The notes beneath the pieces were generated by a model. It was not told the origin of the DNA. It worked only from the letters and a program-made list of their open reading frames with translations, and did no database searches. From the NCBI GenBank assembly GCA_947591175.1, contig CANQDB010000077.1:1-6415 (forward strand): a stretch of DNA of 6,415 nt, given 5' to 3'. A program made the position numbers and the translations under genes. Shown piece after piece: positions 1 to 6,310 of the stretch. The DNA comes from an uncultured Bacilli bacterium (lineage in GTDB: Bacteria; Bacillota_I; Bacilli_A; RF39; UBA660). The stretch's first letter is position 1; each line of letters opens with the position of its first letter.

Positions 1-1521
1 TTCGTCTAAATTATATTTTTTAATCATCTTTTTCTTTAAAGATTCTGAACTAACAATAAGATGTGAAGAACAATTAATTAGTTTTCCCTGGCTTTCCAAG
101 TACTTAGGAACATTATTTTCCCAAGCTTCATAATTATCCATTGCTTCATAGTAAAACTGCACTTTTTTTAATTTTTGAACCTTCATAAAAAAACAATCAA
201 TTTGATTTGGTTGGGTAATAATTATTTTATCATAATTCCAAAATGATGTTCTTATAAGTGTCCAAACGTAACTAAATGTCATTTTAGGAATCGTATCACA
301 AGGAACTATCTTAAGTGGCTTAATTTTAAGCTTTATATCACTATCTATTTTATTTTCGACAACATCGTTATTCGTATGAGACGTGTATCTATCATATATA
401 CCTAAGTAACAATAGTCTACTTTATAATTCTTGTCTTTGGCTAATTCTAGGGCTACAAAATGAGGCCTTTGTTTAATCCATTTCCAAGAAACAAGTGAAA
501 AATAGAGAACTCTTTTTTTTCTACGCAACTGCTTAGTTAAGAAAGTAATTGGGAATAGTAGTATTTGAATAATAAGGACCAAAAACTTAATGCCTAGAAC
601 AAGTAGACGATCAAGCTTAATTAAAATTCTTCTTAATTTTATTCTGTCACTAATTTTAACCAGTAAAGTTACTATATCCAAAATAAGTATTTTCCATCTT
701 TGATACCACCTGTTTGATTCATCATTATAGGTTTTATGATAATACCTTTTGCTTTTTTGAAGATTTTTAAACTTCTTCCGATAATTCATACTTTTATCTA
801 CACTTACAGATTCAAAGTGATTAAATTTACAGTTATTTAATACTACATTTTTATAGCCTAATTTGTGGATCTTGTTACCTAAAATATCTTCTTCGAAGTA
901 AAGAAAAGTTTTCTCATCGAAGTAACCTACTTTTTTAAATACTTCATGTCTAATAAGAAAGAAAGAACCCGCTACACAATCAACTATAGCCTCTTTCTGA
1001 TTAAGATATTCTTCATCGTATTTTTCTATATGTGACTGATGATACAATTTTGTTAAAAACATCGAGGAATCGATAGTATCGCCTTTTATTGTTCTTAACT
1101 TCCAGCCAGAAAGAGGATGTGGTTTATCATTTAAGTCAAACATTCTAGGAGCAGCAATAGCAATACTATTATCACTTCTTAAACATTTTAAGCATTCCTC
1201 ATATGATTTTTCTGGAACATCTACATCCGGATTTGAAATGGCTACATATTCGAAATTGCCATATTTTTCAGTAGCATACTTAATTGCAAAGTTGTTTCCA
1301 TAGGCATAACCTTTATTTTGTTCTGTTTTAATAACGTCTACTTTTTTATCAGCTAAACTCTTAAGTTTTTCAATTGATTGATCTGGTGAATTATTATCAA
1401 CTACAATAATTTTATCAATACATTTATATTTTTTTATTGTCGACACATATCTAATTGTATTTTGAGAATCATTATAATTTAAAACAATAACGACTAATGT
1501 TTTATTTTGTTCCATTTCCAT
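1..1521 (-). CDS. Two-domain glycosyltransferase, GT2 followed by start of GT4/TuaH-like domain (3' end outside window)
   Basis: The frame is open for 507 codons and still open at base 1, so the C-terminus is missing. Residues 8-240 form a GT2 (GT-A fold) domain of the rhamnosyltransferase/WbbL-like type. Visible motifs are VVIVLNYND (10-18), IIVVDNNSPD (38-47), NKGYAYGNN (69-77), the DxD-like SNPDVD (96-101), VAGSFFLI (183-190), the acidic FEED (209-212) and H235 before S238/S240. Residues 306-328 are strongly hydrophobic and end in KQLRRKKR, which suggests association with the inner face of the membrane. From about residue 337 a second domain starts (VLYFSLVSWKWIKQRPHFVA, then YYEAMDNYEAW and LIVSSESLKKK), resembling the N-terminal half of TuaH-like GT4 enzymes. 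The likely role is transfer of one or two sugars to a surface polysaccharide or glycoprotein; donor and acceptor are unknown. The ATG at 1521 has AAGG five bases upstream. The in-frame ATG at 1515 (AAGG eleven bases upstream) is an equally fair start. It lies 128 bases downstream of the large HAD-domain gene. Confidence 0.87.
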   Translation of the reverse strand, partial: MEMEQNKTLVVIVLNYNDSQNTIRYVSTIKKYKCIDKIIVVDNNSPDQSIEKLKSLADKKVDVIKTEQNKGYAYGNNFAIKYATEKYGNFEYVAISNPDVDVPEKSYEECLKCLRSDNSIAIAAPRMFDLNDKPHPLSGWKLRTIKGDTIDSSMFLTKLYHQSHIEKYDEEYLNQKEAIVDCVAGSFFLIRHEVFKKVGYFDEKTFLYFEEDILGNKIHKLGYKNVVLNNCKFNHFESVSVDKSMNYRKKFKNLQKSKRYYHKTYNDESNRWYQRWKILILDIVTLLVKISDRIKLRRILIKLDRLLVLGIKFLVLIIQILLFPITFLTKQLRRKKRVLYFSLVSWKWIKQRPHFVALELAKDKNYKVDYCYLGIYDRYTSHTNNDVVENKIDSDIKLKIKPLKIVPCDTIPKMTFSYVWTLIRTSFWNYDKIIITQPNQIDCFFMKVQKLKKVQFYYEAMDNYEAWENNVPKYLESQGKLINCSSHLIVSSESLKKKMIKKYNLDE

Positions 1522-1541
1522 CACAACCTTGTTATAAATTT

Positions 1542-1649
1542 TTAAAGCTTAATTTTATTATCATATATTTTATAAAGCCATGCTACATTCTCATTATAAG
1601 GGATTTTTATTTTTAAGGCAAGTTTTTATATATCGATCCACTTATTATA
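1542..1649 (-). pseudogene. Apparent decayed C-terminal tail of the 1171-residue HAD-domain gene
   Basis: Beyond the TAG stop (1652-1650), the same reading frame encodes YNKWIDI, meets a TAA, and then stays open for 27 codons to a TAA at 1544-1542. That last segment contains IPYNENVAWLYKIYD and looks like protein rather than spacer. Both intervening stops are one C-to-T change away from glutamine codons (CAG and CAA). The simplest reading is that the ancestral protein was 36 residues longer. A chance open frame of this length in AT-rich DNA is not rare, so the case rests mainly on residue composition and shared frame. No start codon or ribosome binding site suggests it is a separate gene. Confidence 0.4.
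1593..1621 (-). promoter_or_regulatory. Possible sigma-A promoter for the glycosyltransferase gene
   Basis: The minus strand reads TTGCCT (1621-1616, 4 of 6 consensus bases), a 17-base spacer, then a perfect TATAAT (1598-1593). Transcription would begin near 1586 and leave a leader of about 65 bases before the ATG at 1521. The -10 overlaps protein-like sequence (codons for Pro-Tyr-Asn-Glu) in the apparent lost tail of the upstream gene, so it could be a chance match in AT-rich DNA, with the two genes cotranscribed. Confidence 0.4.
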
Positions 1650-4600
1650 CTACATCTTTTGAAGGTTAATTAATTCCTTTCCATCATGCGAAAAATTATC
1701 ATCGAGTACCAAAATATTAGAAAGTGAACTATCTTCATGACATTTTTTTAAAAATTCACATACAAATGCGTAATGATTATTTATAACATTTAGGCTAAAG
1801 TTTATTTTGTCAGTCTGACAGATGTTTTCCATTCCAGTTAAAATACTAGAATATATTTCATCTAGATATTTAATTCGCGATTTATTAAATCTTCCATCAC
1901 AAAAAGTTGGATTCCCATCATTGTCAAAATTTATTAATTGACCATCTGGTGATGATAAAAATGATTCTAAAAATAAAGATTTTTTATATAAATAGTTATC
2001 TTCGTCGTATTTTTTATCATCATTCTTATTAAAACAGCCAACTATTTTGCAGCCTAATTTTTGAGGTTTCAAATTATTTGTAAGAGCAAAGTAATATCCT
2101 TCAATAGGTATATCTAGCATTTTCGATAAGTAGTACTGTGTTGTTCCTGAGTATCCAAGATCAACTATGCATAATTTCTTTTTATCTAAATTAGGAATAG
2201 TTTCTTTTATATACTTTAGATAGTTTTGGTTTTCTATAGCGGCCATATCAAGAATATCTTTTGCGTATTTCTTAACTAGCGGAATAAGCATTTTTTTATT
2301 TTTATCGTTCGGTAGAAAAATCTCTTTATCCTCATATTCTTTTGATAGCAAAAAATTATATCTGTTTTTAAATAGTCCAAAAATCGACCCTTCGTATCCT
2401 AAATCAAGCAATTCAAGCAAATCATCAATGTTTTTACATGACGCTAGAGAAGAGGCTCGACGAGATGTAAGAAAATAAGTATTTTCAACTTCAGAAACAT
2501 TCAAAAGTTGGCAATATCTATTATATATTTTTTGAAGATAATACCCTTCTCTTGACACAAACATTATATAATTTGATGAATTTTCTTTTTGAAACCAATC
2601 AAAGAAAGTTGCAAAAATAGGAGCTAAAAAATATTGACCATATAATTTTAAATTGTTTTCTATTTCTTCTTTGGTGATAAACGGTGAGTTGAAGATAAAC
2701 TTGTGATATAAATATCCATATGCAATACTATCGTTTATATTTTGTAAATTGGGAACATAATAATTATTCAGAAATTCATTACTAGTTAAAATCTTAATTG
2801 CTTCCCTGCCAAAGCTTAAAACTTTTAAATAATCAGAATAATAATTATCACCGATGTGAATAGTCTTTTCAATATTATTTTTAAAATAAAAATCCCATAG
2901 TTCTCCATTATCTTTTCGCTTGTTTTCCTCACAAGATATAAGCAATCTTCTATACCCTTTGATTTTGCATTTCTCAAGTATTTTTGTGATGACACTTTTA
3001 GGTAAATACATATCTGAAATTATATCAATATTTTTTGCCTTATAAAGAGTATTATACAGATTGATCATATCTTGCCTTGGGATAATGTGTTCTATTTCGG
3101 TAGCAATTTCTAGATTCTTTATTTGCTCTATTTGATTTTCTGAAAGGTTATTAATTTTGCCAAATTCTAAATAAATATCATCCAAGTTGACGTCTCTTTT
3201 TAATTTTTGACGAGCGTTAACTTCAGCTTGTTTTCTAAGTTCTCTAAAACTTTGCTTAAATTTTATTGGTGATTGCTCTTCGATAATTTCAAAAATATCA
3301 TCTGGATTAAGAATAGTTCTAGTAACCAAGGTGTCAAAAATATCAAATGTAATTGTATCGTAGTTTTTTAATTTATTATACAGACTACTTTGACTTATAG
3401 AAAAATAATCGACGATATTGATTGATGTTTGTTCTTGTTGAAAACAATAGTCATTATAATTAAGTTTTAATGGATTGTTAGCCACTATATACAAGTATCT
3501 AAAAAGTAACATTTGGTTTGTATCTTTCCACGATAAATTTGTAAGTAATGAAATGTCTGCATCATTAAAAATCGCTGTGTTAAAGATAAAATTTTTACTC
3601 ACTTGAATTTTGTAATTATTATATAAATCAAACAAATTAAGGTTATGATCTAAAGCTAGCCTTTCAATTGTTTTATCTTGATTGTATAAAAACTCAGAAT
3701 TATATTCATCACATTTTCTACTAGCATTAATAAAACAACTTGTCCCATTGGTTAAGATAGTTAGTACTGATTCAAAAAATCCCAGCGAGAAAAAACTTAT
3801 ATCGTTTAAATCTCTTATGTTAACGATATAATTATAATCTTTTATTTTTTGTGGCTTTTTGAATAAATTATTATAGTAAATTTCATTTAAATAGAGATCT
3901 TTCTTGATTTTAACTTTTTTATTTAAGTATAAATCAAAAGGAAATAAGATTTTGTCTAATATAAGGTTTAAATTTTTCAAATCAATATCTGGGCAATCTA
4001 TGTTTATAGCCATTTTATTTTCAGTATACAAAGTTGGTGCTATATCTGTTTTTTCAGTTGCTTGACAATATTGGTAAACTTTCAATGGTCTCAAAAAAAG
4101 AGTTCCCATCTTGTTACTGAATTTTGATTTATTTAAAATAATTCTTTTTAATTTTTTTGTTGGAAACATTTTTAAAAGTTTACTTTTTTTTATTTCAAAA
4201 TTTAATTCATTAGGTAAATTATTTTCTACTTGACATATTGTTTCTTTAATTTGTGCATTTGATAAATCACCACGTTTTTCTAATATATATTTTAATCTGT
4301 TTATGTTCTTCATATTTGATAAAACCTCAATATTAATATTTCTCTTTTTTATAATATAAGTAAAATTATAATCATATACTTCATTTATGGTAGGATTCGT
4401 CAAGCGCCATCTTATATAGTCTAGATCAAATATTAAATCATATGGAGTGTAACAATAAAAAGTTAAGAAACTTATTTTATCAAGGTTAATTTCTCCTTCA
4501 CAAGGTGAATCCAAATCATGCTCAATCTCATGTTGTTTCGTATACAAGTATCTTATTTGATCGATATTTTCTTTGTTTAAAAATAAAGCCAACAATTCTT

Positions 4601-5165
4601 CACGACTAAAAAGAAGATGTTTCTGTTTTTTAAACTCTTCAAAGTATTTTAAAGTATTCTCATTTTTAAACTTGTTGGTAAATTGAAAATATCCAAGTTG
4701 TGTGTTGTAATTGAGAAAACTAATAGGTCCATTTCCCATGTATATAACTTTAATATGATGTTTTTGAGCAATATATTCAAGACTAGGAAAACCTGTCAAA
4801 GTCATTATGGCTTCAATATGTTCTTGTTTTTCTATATACCCAATTGCCGTTTCAATTGTTGATTCTAAGTTTTTATCTCTTTTAGTCATTATACTAAGAC
4901 ATGCTTTTTCATAAGAATCATATTTTTTCGTGATTTTTTCAACTGCATTATCAGGAATAATATATTTATCAAGTGATTTTATTTCTCCTAACATCTCAAT
5001 AGACTTGTTTTTTTCCGTATAACAATTTAGATTTTTAATAACTCTTTCTTGAACAATTATTGGCATTTTGTATTTTTTGCAAAATGTACAATATTTATAG
5101 AAAATATCAAAAAAAGTTTCTTTTTCAGCATAATCGTGAAGTAGAAAAATAAATGGAACTATCAT
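1650..5165 (-). CDS. Large multidomain HAD-like polysaccharide-locus protein (COG5610-like C-terminal half)
   Basis: The protein has 1171 residues. Residues 1-595 match no family I can name; a strand-helix stretch near 115-150 (IEAIMTLTGFPS, IKVIYMGNGPIS) is faintly like a GT-B Rossmann unit, which is only a guess. Residues 602-795 are a HAD-like domain: motif I FDIFDTLV (607-614, nucleophile D608), motif II ISDMYL (716-721), motif III lysine in KRKDNGELW (near K751), and motif IV IGDNYYSD (771-778). The position two after the nucleophile is Phe rather than the general acid/base Asp of typical phosphatases, so phosphatase activity is not assured. Residues 840-1160 carry the module usually following such domains in polysaccharide clusters: FVSREGYYL (869-877), SRRASS (901-906), VDLGYSGTTQYYL (1001-1013). 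There is no signal peptide or clear membrane segment, so it is probably cytosolic. AAAGGGG lies eight bases before the ATG. The likely role is surface-glycan synthesis or modification; the reaction is unknown. Confidence 0.85.
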   Translation of the reverse strand: MIVPFIFLLHDYAEKETFFDIFYKYCTFCKKYKMPIIVQERVIKNLNCYTEKNKSIEMLGEIKSLDKYIIPDNAVEKITKKYDSYEKACLSIMTKRDKNLESTIETAIGYIEKQEHIEAIMTLTGFPSLEYIAQKHHIKVIYMGNGPISFLNYNTQLGYFQFTNKFKNENTLKYFEEFKKQKHLLFSREELLALFLNKENIDQIRYLYTKQHEIEHDLDSPCEGEINLDKISFLTFYCYTPYDLIFDLDYIRWRLTNPTINEVYDYNFTYIIKKRNINIEVLSNMKNINRLKYILEKRGDLSNAQIKETICQVENNLPNELNFEIKKSKLLKMFPTKKLKRIILNKSKFSNKMGTLFLRPLKVYQYCQATEKTDIAPTLYTENKMAINIDCPDIDLKNLNLILDKILFPFDLYLNKKVKIKKDLYLNEIYYNNLFKKPQKIKDYNYIVNIRDLNDISFFSLGFFESVLTILTNGTSCFINASRKCDEYNSEFLYNQDKTIERLALDHNLNLFDLYNNYKIQVSKNFIFNTAIFNDADISLLTNLSWKDTNQMLLFRYLYIVANNPLKLNYNDYCFQQEQTSINIVDYFSISQSSLYNKLKNYDTITFDIFDTLVTRTILNPDDIFEIIEEQSPIKFKQSFRELRKQAEVNARQKLKRDVNLDDIYLEFGKINNLSENQIEQIKNLEIATEIEHIIPRQDMINLYNTLYKAKNIDIISDMYLPKSVITKILEKCKIKGYRRLLISCEENKRKDNGELWDFYFKNNIEKTIHIGDNYYSDYLKVLSFGREAIKILTSNEFLNNYYVPNLQNINDSIAYGYLYHKFIFNSPFITKEEIENNLKLYGQYFLAPIFATFFDWFQKENSSNYIMFVSREGYYLQKIYNRYCQLLNVSEVENTYFLTSRRASSLASCKNIDDLLELLDLGYEGSIFGLFKNRYNFLLSKEYEDKEIFLPNDKNKKMLIPLVKKYAKDILDMAAIENQNYLKYIKETIPNLDKKKLCIVDLGYSGTTQYYLSKMLDIPIEGYYFALTNNLKPQKLGCKIVGCFNKNDDKKYDEDNYLYKKSLFLESFLSSPDGQLINFDNDGNPTFCDGRFNKSRIKYLDEIYSSILTGMENICQTDKINFSLNVINNHYAFVCEFLKKCHEDSSLSNILVLDDNFSHDGKELINLQKM

Positions 5166-5187
5166 TCAGAATGCCCCTTTCTAGGAT

Positions 5188-5228
5188 AAGATAACATCTA
5201 TGCCTATTATATCGAGTTTTGTTATCTT
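5188..5228. repeat. 9-bp inverted repeat centred on the -10 hexamer (operator-like)
   Basis: AAGATAACA (5188-5196) and TGTTATCTT (5220-5228) are perfect 9-bp inverted arms separated by 23 bases. The centre is position 5208, inside the -10 hexamer at 5206-5211. One arm fills the spacer next to the -35; the other covers about +4 to +12 of the predicted transcript. This geometry suits a dimeric regulator binding both sides of the -10. The arms could also pair in single-stranded DNA, but the 23-base loop and AT-rich stem make a functional RNA hairpin unlikely. The regulator is unknown. Confidence 0.55.
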
Positions 5229-5234
5229 CGTAAA
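5206..5234 (-). promoter_or_regulatory. Promoter of the 1171-residue HAD-domain gene
   Basis: On the minus strand TTTACG (5234-5229, 4 of 6 consensus bases) is followed after exactly 17 bases by a perfect TATAAT (5211-5206). Transcription should begin near 5199, giving a leader of about 35 bases that includes the AAAGGGG ribosome binding site. Its placement next to a cre box and inside an inverted repeat supports it as a real, regulated promoter. Confidence 0.72.
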
Positions 5235-5241
5235 GTGTTTT

Positions 5242-5255
5242 CGAAAGCGCTTTCT
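5242..5255. promoter_or_regulatory. cre box (predicted CcpA binding site)
   Basis: The perfect palindrome GAAAGCGCTTTC (5243-5254) matches the core of the catabolite-responsive element TGAAAGCGCTTTCA at 12 of 14 positions; only the two outermost bases differ. It lies seven bases upstream of the -35 hexamer, centred near -49 from the predicted start. In Bacillota, cre sites upstream of a promoter can mediate activation, as at acetate kinase genes, whereas sites overlapping or downstream usually repress. The direction of control here is therefore open. Confidence 0.68.
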
Positions 5256-5360
5256 TTAATGAGTAAATACCAAATATTCTTTTTAAATGGTCCACTTACA
5301 AAAAATATTAAACTTTTTTACCTATCCAATTGTACATCAATCAAAAGCAGTACCAAACCA

Positions 5361-5384
5361 TATTCTATCCCATAATATAGAATA
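5361..5384. repeat. 8-bp inverted repeat over the stop codon of the broken gene
   Basis: TATTCTAT (5361-5368) and ATAGAATA (5377-5384) can form an 8-bp stem with an 8-base loop. The stem holds only one G-C pair and no T-run follows on either strand, so it is not a convincing rho-independent terminator. It covers the TAG stop (5367-5365) of the frameshifted gene. Confidence 0.4.
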
Positions 5385-5598
5385 ATATCGACTTTGTTAA
5401 ATTGGAGGTGTTTTTGAAACTTTTTATTTTTAGTTTATTTAAAAGCGCCAATAAATTAGTTTCATCTTCAGTATCGATTTTTTCAAAGTCTTGCCAAATA
5501 GTTAAGTACTTTATCGATATTTTTACATCATAATCATAATAGCCAGTTAGAGCGCAATTTCTATACAACCAAACTTCATCATAAAAACCAGAATCAAA
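5365..5598 (-). pseudogene. 3' part of the frameshifted hypothetical gene
   Basis: This frame is open from just after a TAA at 5601-5599 to TAG at 5367-5365. The conserved-looking part (FYDEVWLYRNCALTGYY) begins upstream of any ATG and has no usable start. An ATG-initiated reading would begin at 5568 and give 67 residues, but no Shine-Dalgarno sequence precedes it and it would cut into the protein-like stretch. It is best read as the downstream half of the broken gene. Confidence 0.5.
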
Positions 5599-5969
5599 TT
5601 AAAAAATTCGTCGTTTATTAAAACCCCATTGCACCTACTATTATATCTCTCATAACCATAAGCCAATTCAAATTTATAATTATGAGATAATATTTTTTCG
5701 TAATCCAAGGAATCTTCTAAAGAGAAAAAAATTGGATCTAACTCTGTTTCATTTTTGAATTCATGTAATGTTTTATATATATCTTCTTTGGTAATGTTCT
5801 TTAAAATATATACATATCCAGTAGTGTCATCAAAATGTTCATACAAGTCTAAGCTAATGTATTTGGCTAATTTTTGATTAAACTTTTTCAAGCACGACTT
5901 ATCGATTTTTTCGCTTTTTCCATAAATGTAAATAAATGCCGGTATTCCTGCAGCTAAATATCTTCCCAT
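5547..5969 (-). CDS. 5' part of the frameshifted hypothetical gene (140 codons)
   Basis: This is what would be translated from the preferred start if the frameshift is real. About the first 124 residues look native. The last residues (VFMMKFGCIEIAL) look like an out-of-frame tail, being hydrophobic and unlike the charged, Tyr-rich body. No catalytic motif is visible. Starting from the ATG at 5981 would add four residues (MEIF). The translated product may be unstable or non-functional. Confidence 0.45.
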   Translation of the reverse strand: MGRYLAAGIPAFIYIYGKSEKIDKSCLKKFNQKLAKYISLDLYEHFDDTTGYVYILKNITKEDIYKTLHEFKNETELDPIFFSLEDSLDYEKILSHNYKFELAYGYERYNSRCNGVLINDEFFNLILVFMMKFGCIEIAL

Positions 5970-5998
5970 AAATATCTCCATCCTTCTTTTCTAATACA

Positions 5999-6027
5999 AA
6001 TTTAACATTTTAAAGAATTGGTATCAA
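5999..6027 (-). promoter_or_regulatory. Possible promoter of the frameshifted gene
   Basis: TTGATA (6027-6022, 5 of 6) is followed after 17 bases by TAAATT (6004-5999, 4 of 6) on the minus strand. Transcription would start near 5992, about 22 bases before the preferred ATG at 5969. The -10 is weak and the region is AT-rich, so this is tentative. Confidence 0.35.
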
Positions 6028-6130
6028 TAATTTAAGGGTTTATCTTGTTGACAATTTTTACCACTATTACCAAAAATTGGACTAATATAAATTTTTTGTT
6101 TTATTTTAGTTAACATTGAACATCTAGAGC
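6028..6130. other. Gene-free AT-rich spacer
   Basis: This stretch lies between the terminator-like hairpin and the tentative promoter of the frameshifted gene. I see no open frame with a plausible ribosome binding site on either strand, no tandem repeat and no RNA gene. TTGTCA occurs at 6052-6047 on the minus strand, but no good -10 stands at a suitable distance. Confidence 0.5.
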
Positions 6131-6159
6131 AAAAGAAAACTTCATTCAATTGATGAAGT
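6131..6159 (-). terminator. Rho-independent terminator-like hairpin
   Basis: On the minus strand ACTTCAT (6159-6153) and ATGAAGT (6145-6139) form a 7-bp stem around a 7-base loop, followed immediately by TTTCTTTT (6138-6131). The stem has only two G-C pairs, so termination may be partial. It closes the small transcript predicted from the promoter at 6273-6246 and separates it from the frameshifted gene. Confidence 0.5.
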
Positions 6160-6180
6160 AGTCTATATTTTCAACCGGGA

Positions 6181-6219
6181 TTACTTATTACTCGCTAACC
6201 ACCCAGAAGCGAGAAACAT
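6181..6219 (-). CDS. Tiny ORF, possible leader peptide MFLASGWLASNK
   Basis: ATG at 6219-6217 runs 12 codons to TAA at 6183-6181. AAAGG stands seven bases before the ATG, an ideal Shine-Dalgarno placement, and its G residues lie in the 3' arm of the first hairpin, so folding could mask it. The coding sequence spans the CTCGCT/AGCGAG hairpin, so a translating ribosome would disrupt it. There is no run of a single amino-acid codon as in classical amino-acid attenuators; one Trp is present. It could also be chance. Confidence 0.3.
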   Translation of the reverse strand: MFLASGWLASNK

Positions 6220-6245
6220 TTTCGTACCTTTTCAAGTACGATGTT

Positions 6246-6273
6246 AATATACTTATTTTTATGAAAATGTCAA
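6246..6273 (-). promoter_or_regulatory. Promoter of the small RNA/leader unit
   Basis: A perfect TTGACA (6273-6268) is followed after 16 bases by TATATT (6251-6246, 5 of 6) on the minus strand. The predicted start, about 6239, falls at the first base of the CGTAC/GTACG hairpin. It is among the best -35/-10 pairs in the window. Confidence 0.6.
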
Positions 6274-6310
6274 ATAGTATACATTAATATTATATTCACT
6301 TTTAATAATA

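Larger units (their letters stand above)
5365..5969 (-). pseudogene. Frameshifted hypothetical gene (about 200 codons if repaired)
   Basis: Two minus-strand frames form one protein. The first starts MGRYLAAGIPAFIYIYGK and reads sensibly to NDEFFNL; the second, in the -1 frame, continues SGFYDEVWLYRNCALTGYY and ends at TAG (5367-5365). Restoring one base near 5590-5600 joins them into a cytosolic-looking protein of about 200 residues, rich in Tyr, Phe, Asp and Lys, without signal peptide or membrane segments. I recognise no family; the size and acidic/aromatic composition would fit a small accessory or immunity-type protein, but this is only an impression. The start at 5969 is preferred over the ATG at 5981 because GGAG stands six bases before it, whereas the purine-rich stretch before 5981 directly abuts the start codon. 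The breakage could also be a sequencing error. Confidence 0.6.
6131..6239 (-). ncRNA. Candidate small RNA or leader/attenuator transcript (about 109 nt)
   Basis: A promoter predicts a start near 6239 and a terminator-like hairpin ends near 6131. Between them are a 5-bp hairpin CGTAC/GTACG (6240-6236 with 6227-6223) and a 6-bp hairpin CTCGCT/AGCGAG (6213-6208 with 6196-6191). CTGGG (6206-6202) could instead pair with CCCGG (6178-6174 region) in an alternative fold. A 12-codon ORF lies across the second hairpin. This is the layout of a stand-alone sRNA or a leader-peptide attenuator. I recognise no known RNA family. The exact ends are estimates. Confidence 0.42.

Noticed and set aside
1542..1652. 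Stop-codon reassignment or routine readthrough of the large gene
   Set aside because: Two different stops (TAG and TAA) would both have to be read through, and TAA and TAG also end the other frames here. Loss of the tail by mutation is simpler.
5281..5325. A-run and T-run (AAAAAA/TTTTTT) as a terminator after the broken gene
   Set aside because: The stem would be purely A-T with no GC clamp, which is not a credible rho-independent terminator in such AT-rich DNA.
5365..5568. Independent 67-residue protein starting at 5568
   Set aside because: There is no ribosome binding site, and the protein-like sequence (FYDEVWL) continues upstream of the ATG, so it is the second half of the frameshifted gene.
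5590..5610. Programmed -1 ribosomal frameshift in the broken gene
   Set aside because: The shift needed is indeed -1, but slippage at the T-run would run into the TAA at 5601-5599. No X-XXY-YYZ heptamer occurs after it, so a simple deletion is the better explanation.
6174..6213. T-box-like sequence GGGTGGTTAGCGAG in the small transcript
   Set aside because: It resembles the T-box consensus AGGGTGGTACCGCG, but only about nine of thirteen bases match. The predicted transcript starts only some 35 bases upstream, leaving no room for a specifier-loop Stem I, and no tRNA-linked gene follows.
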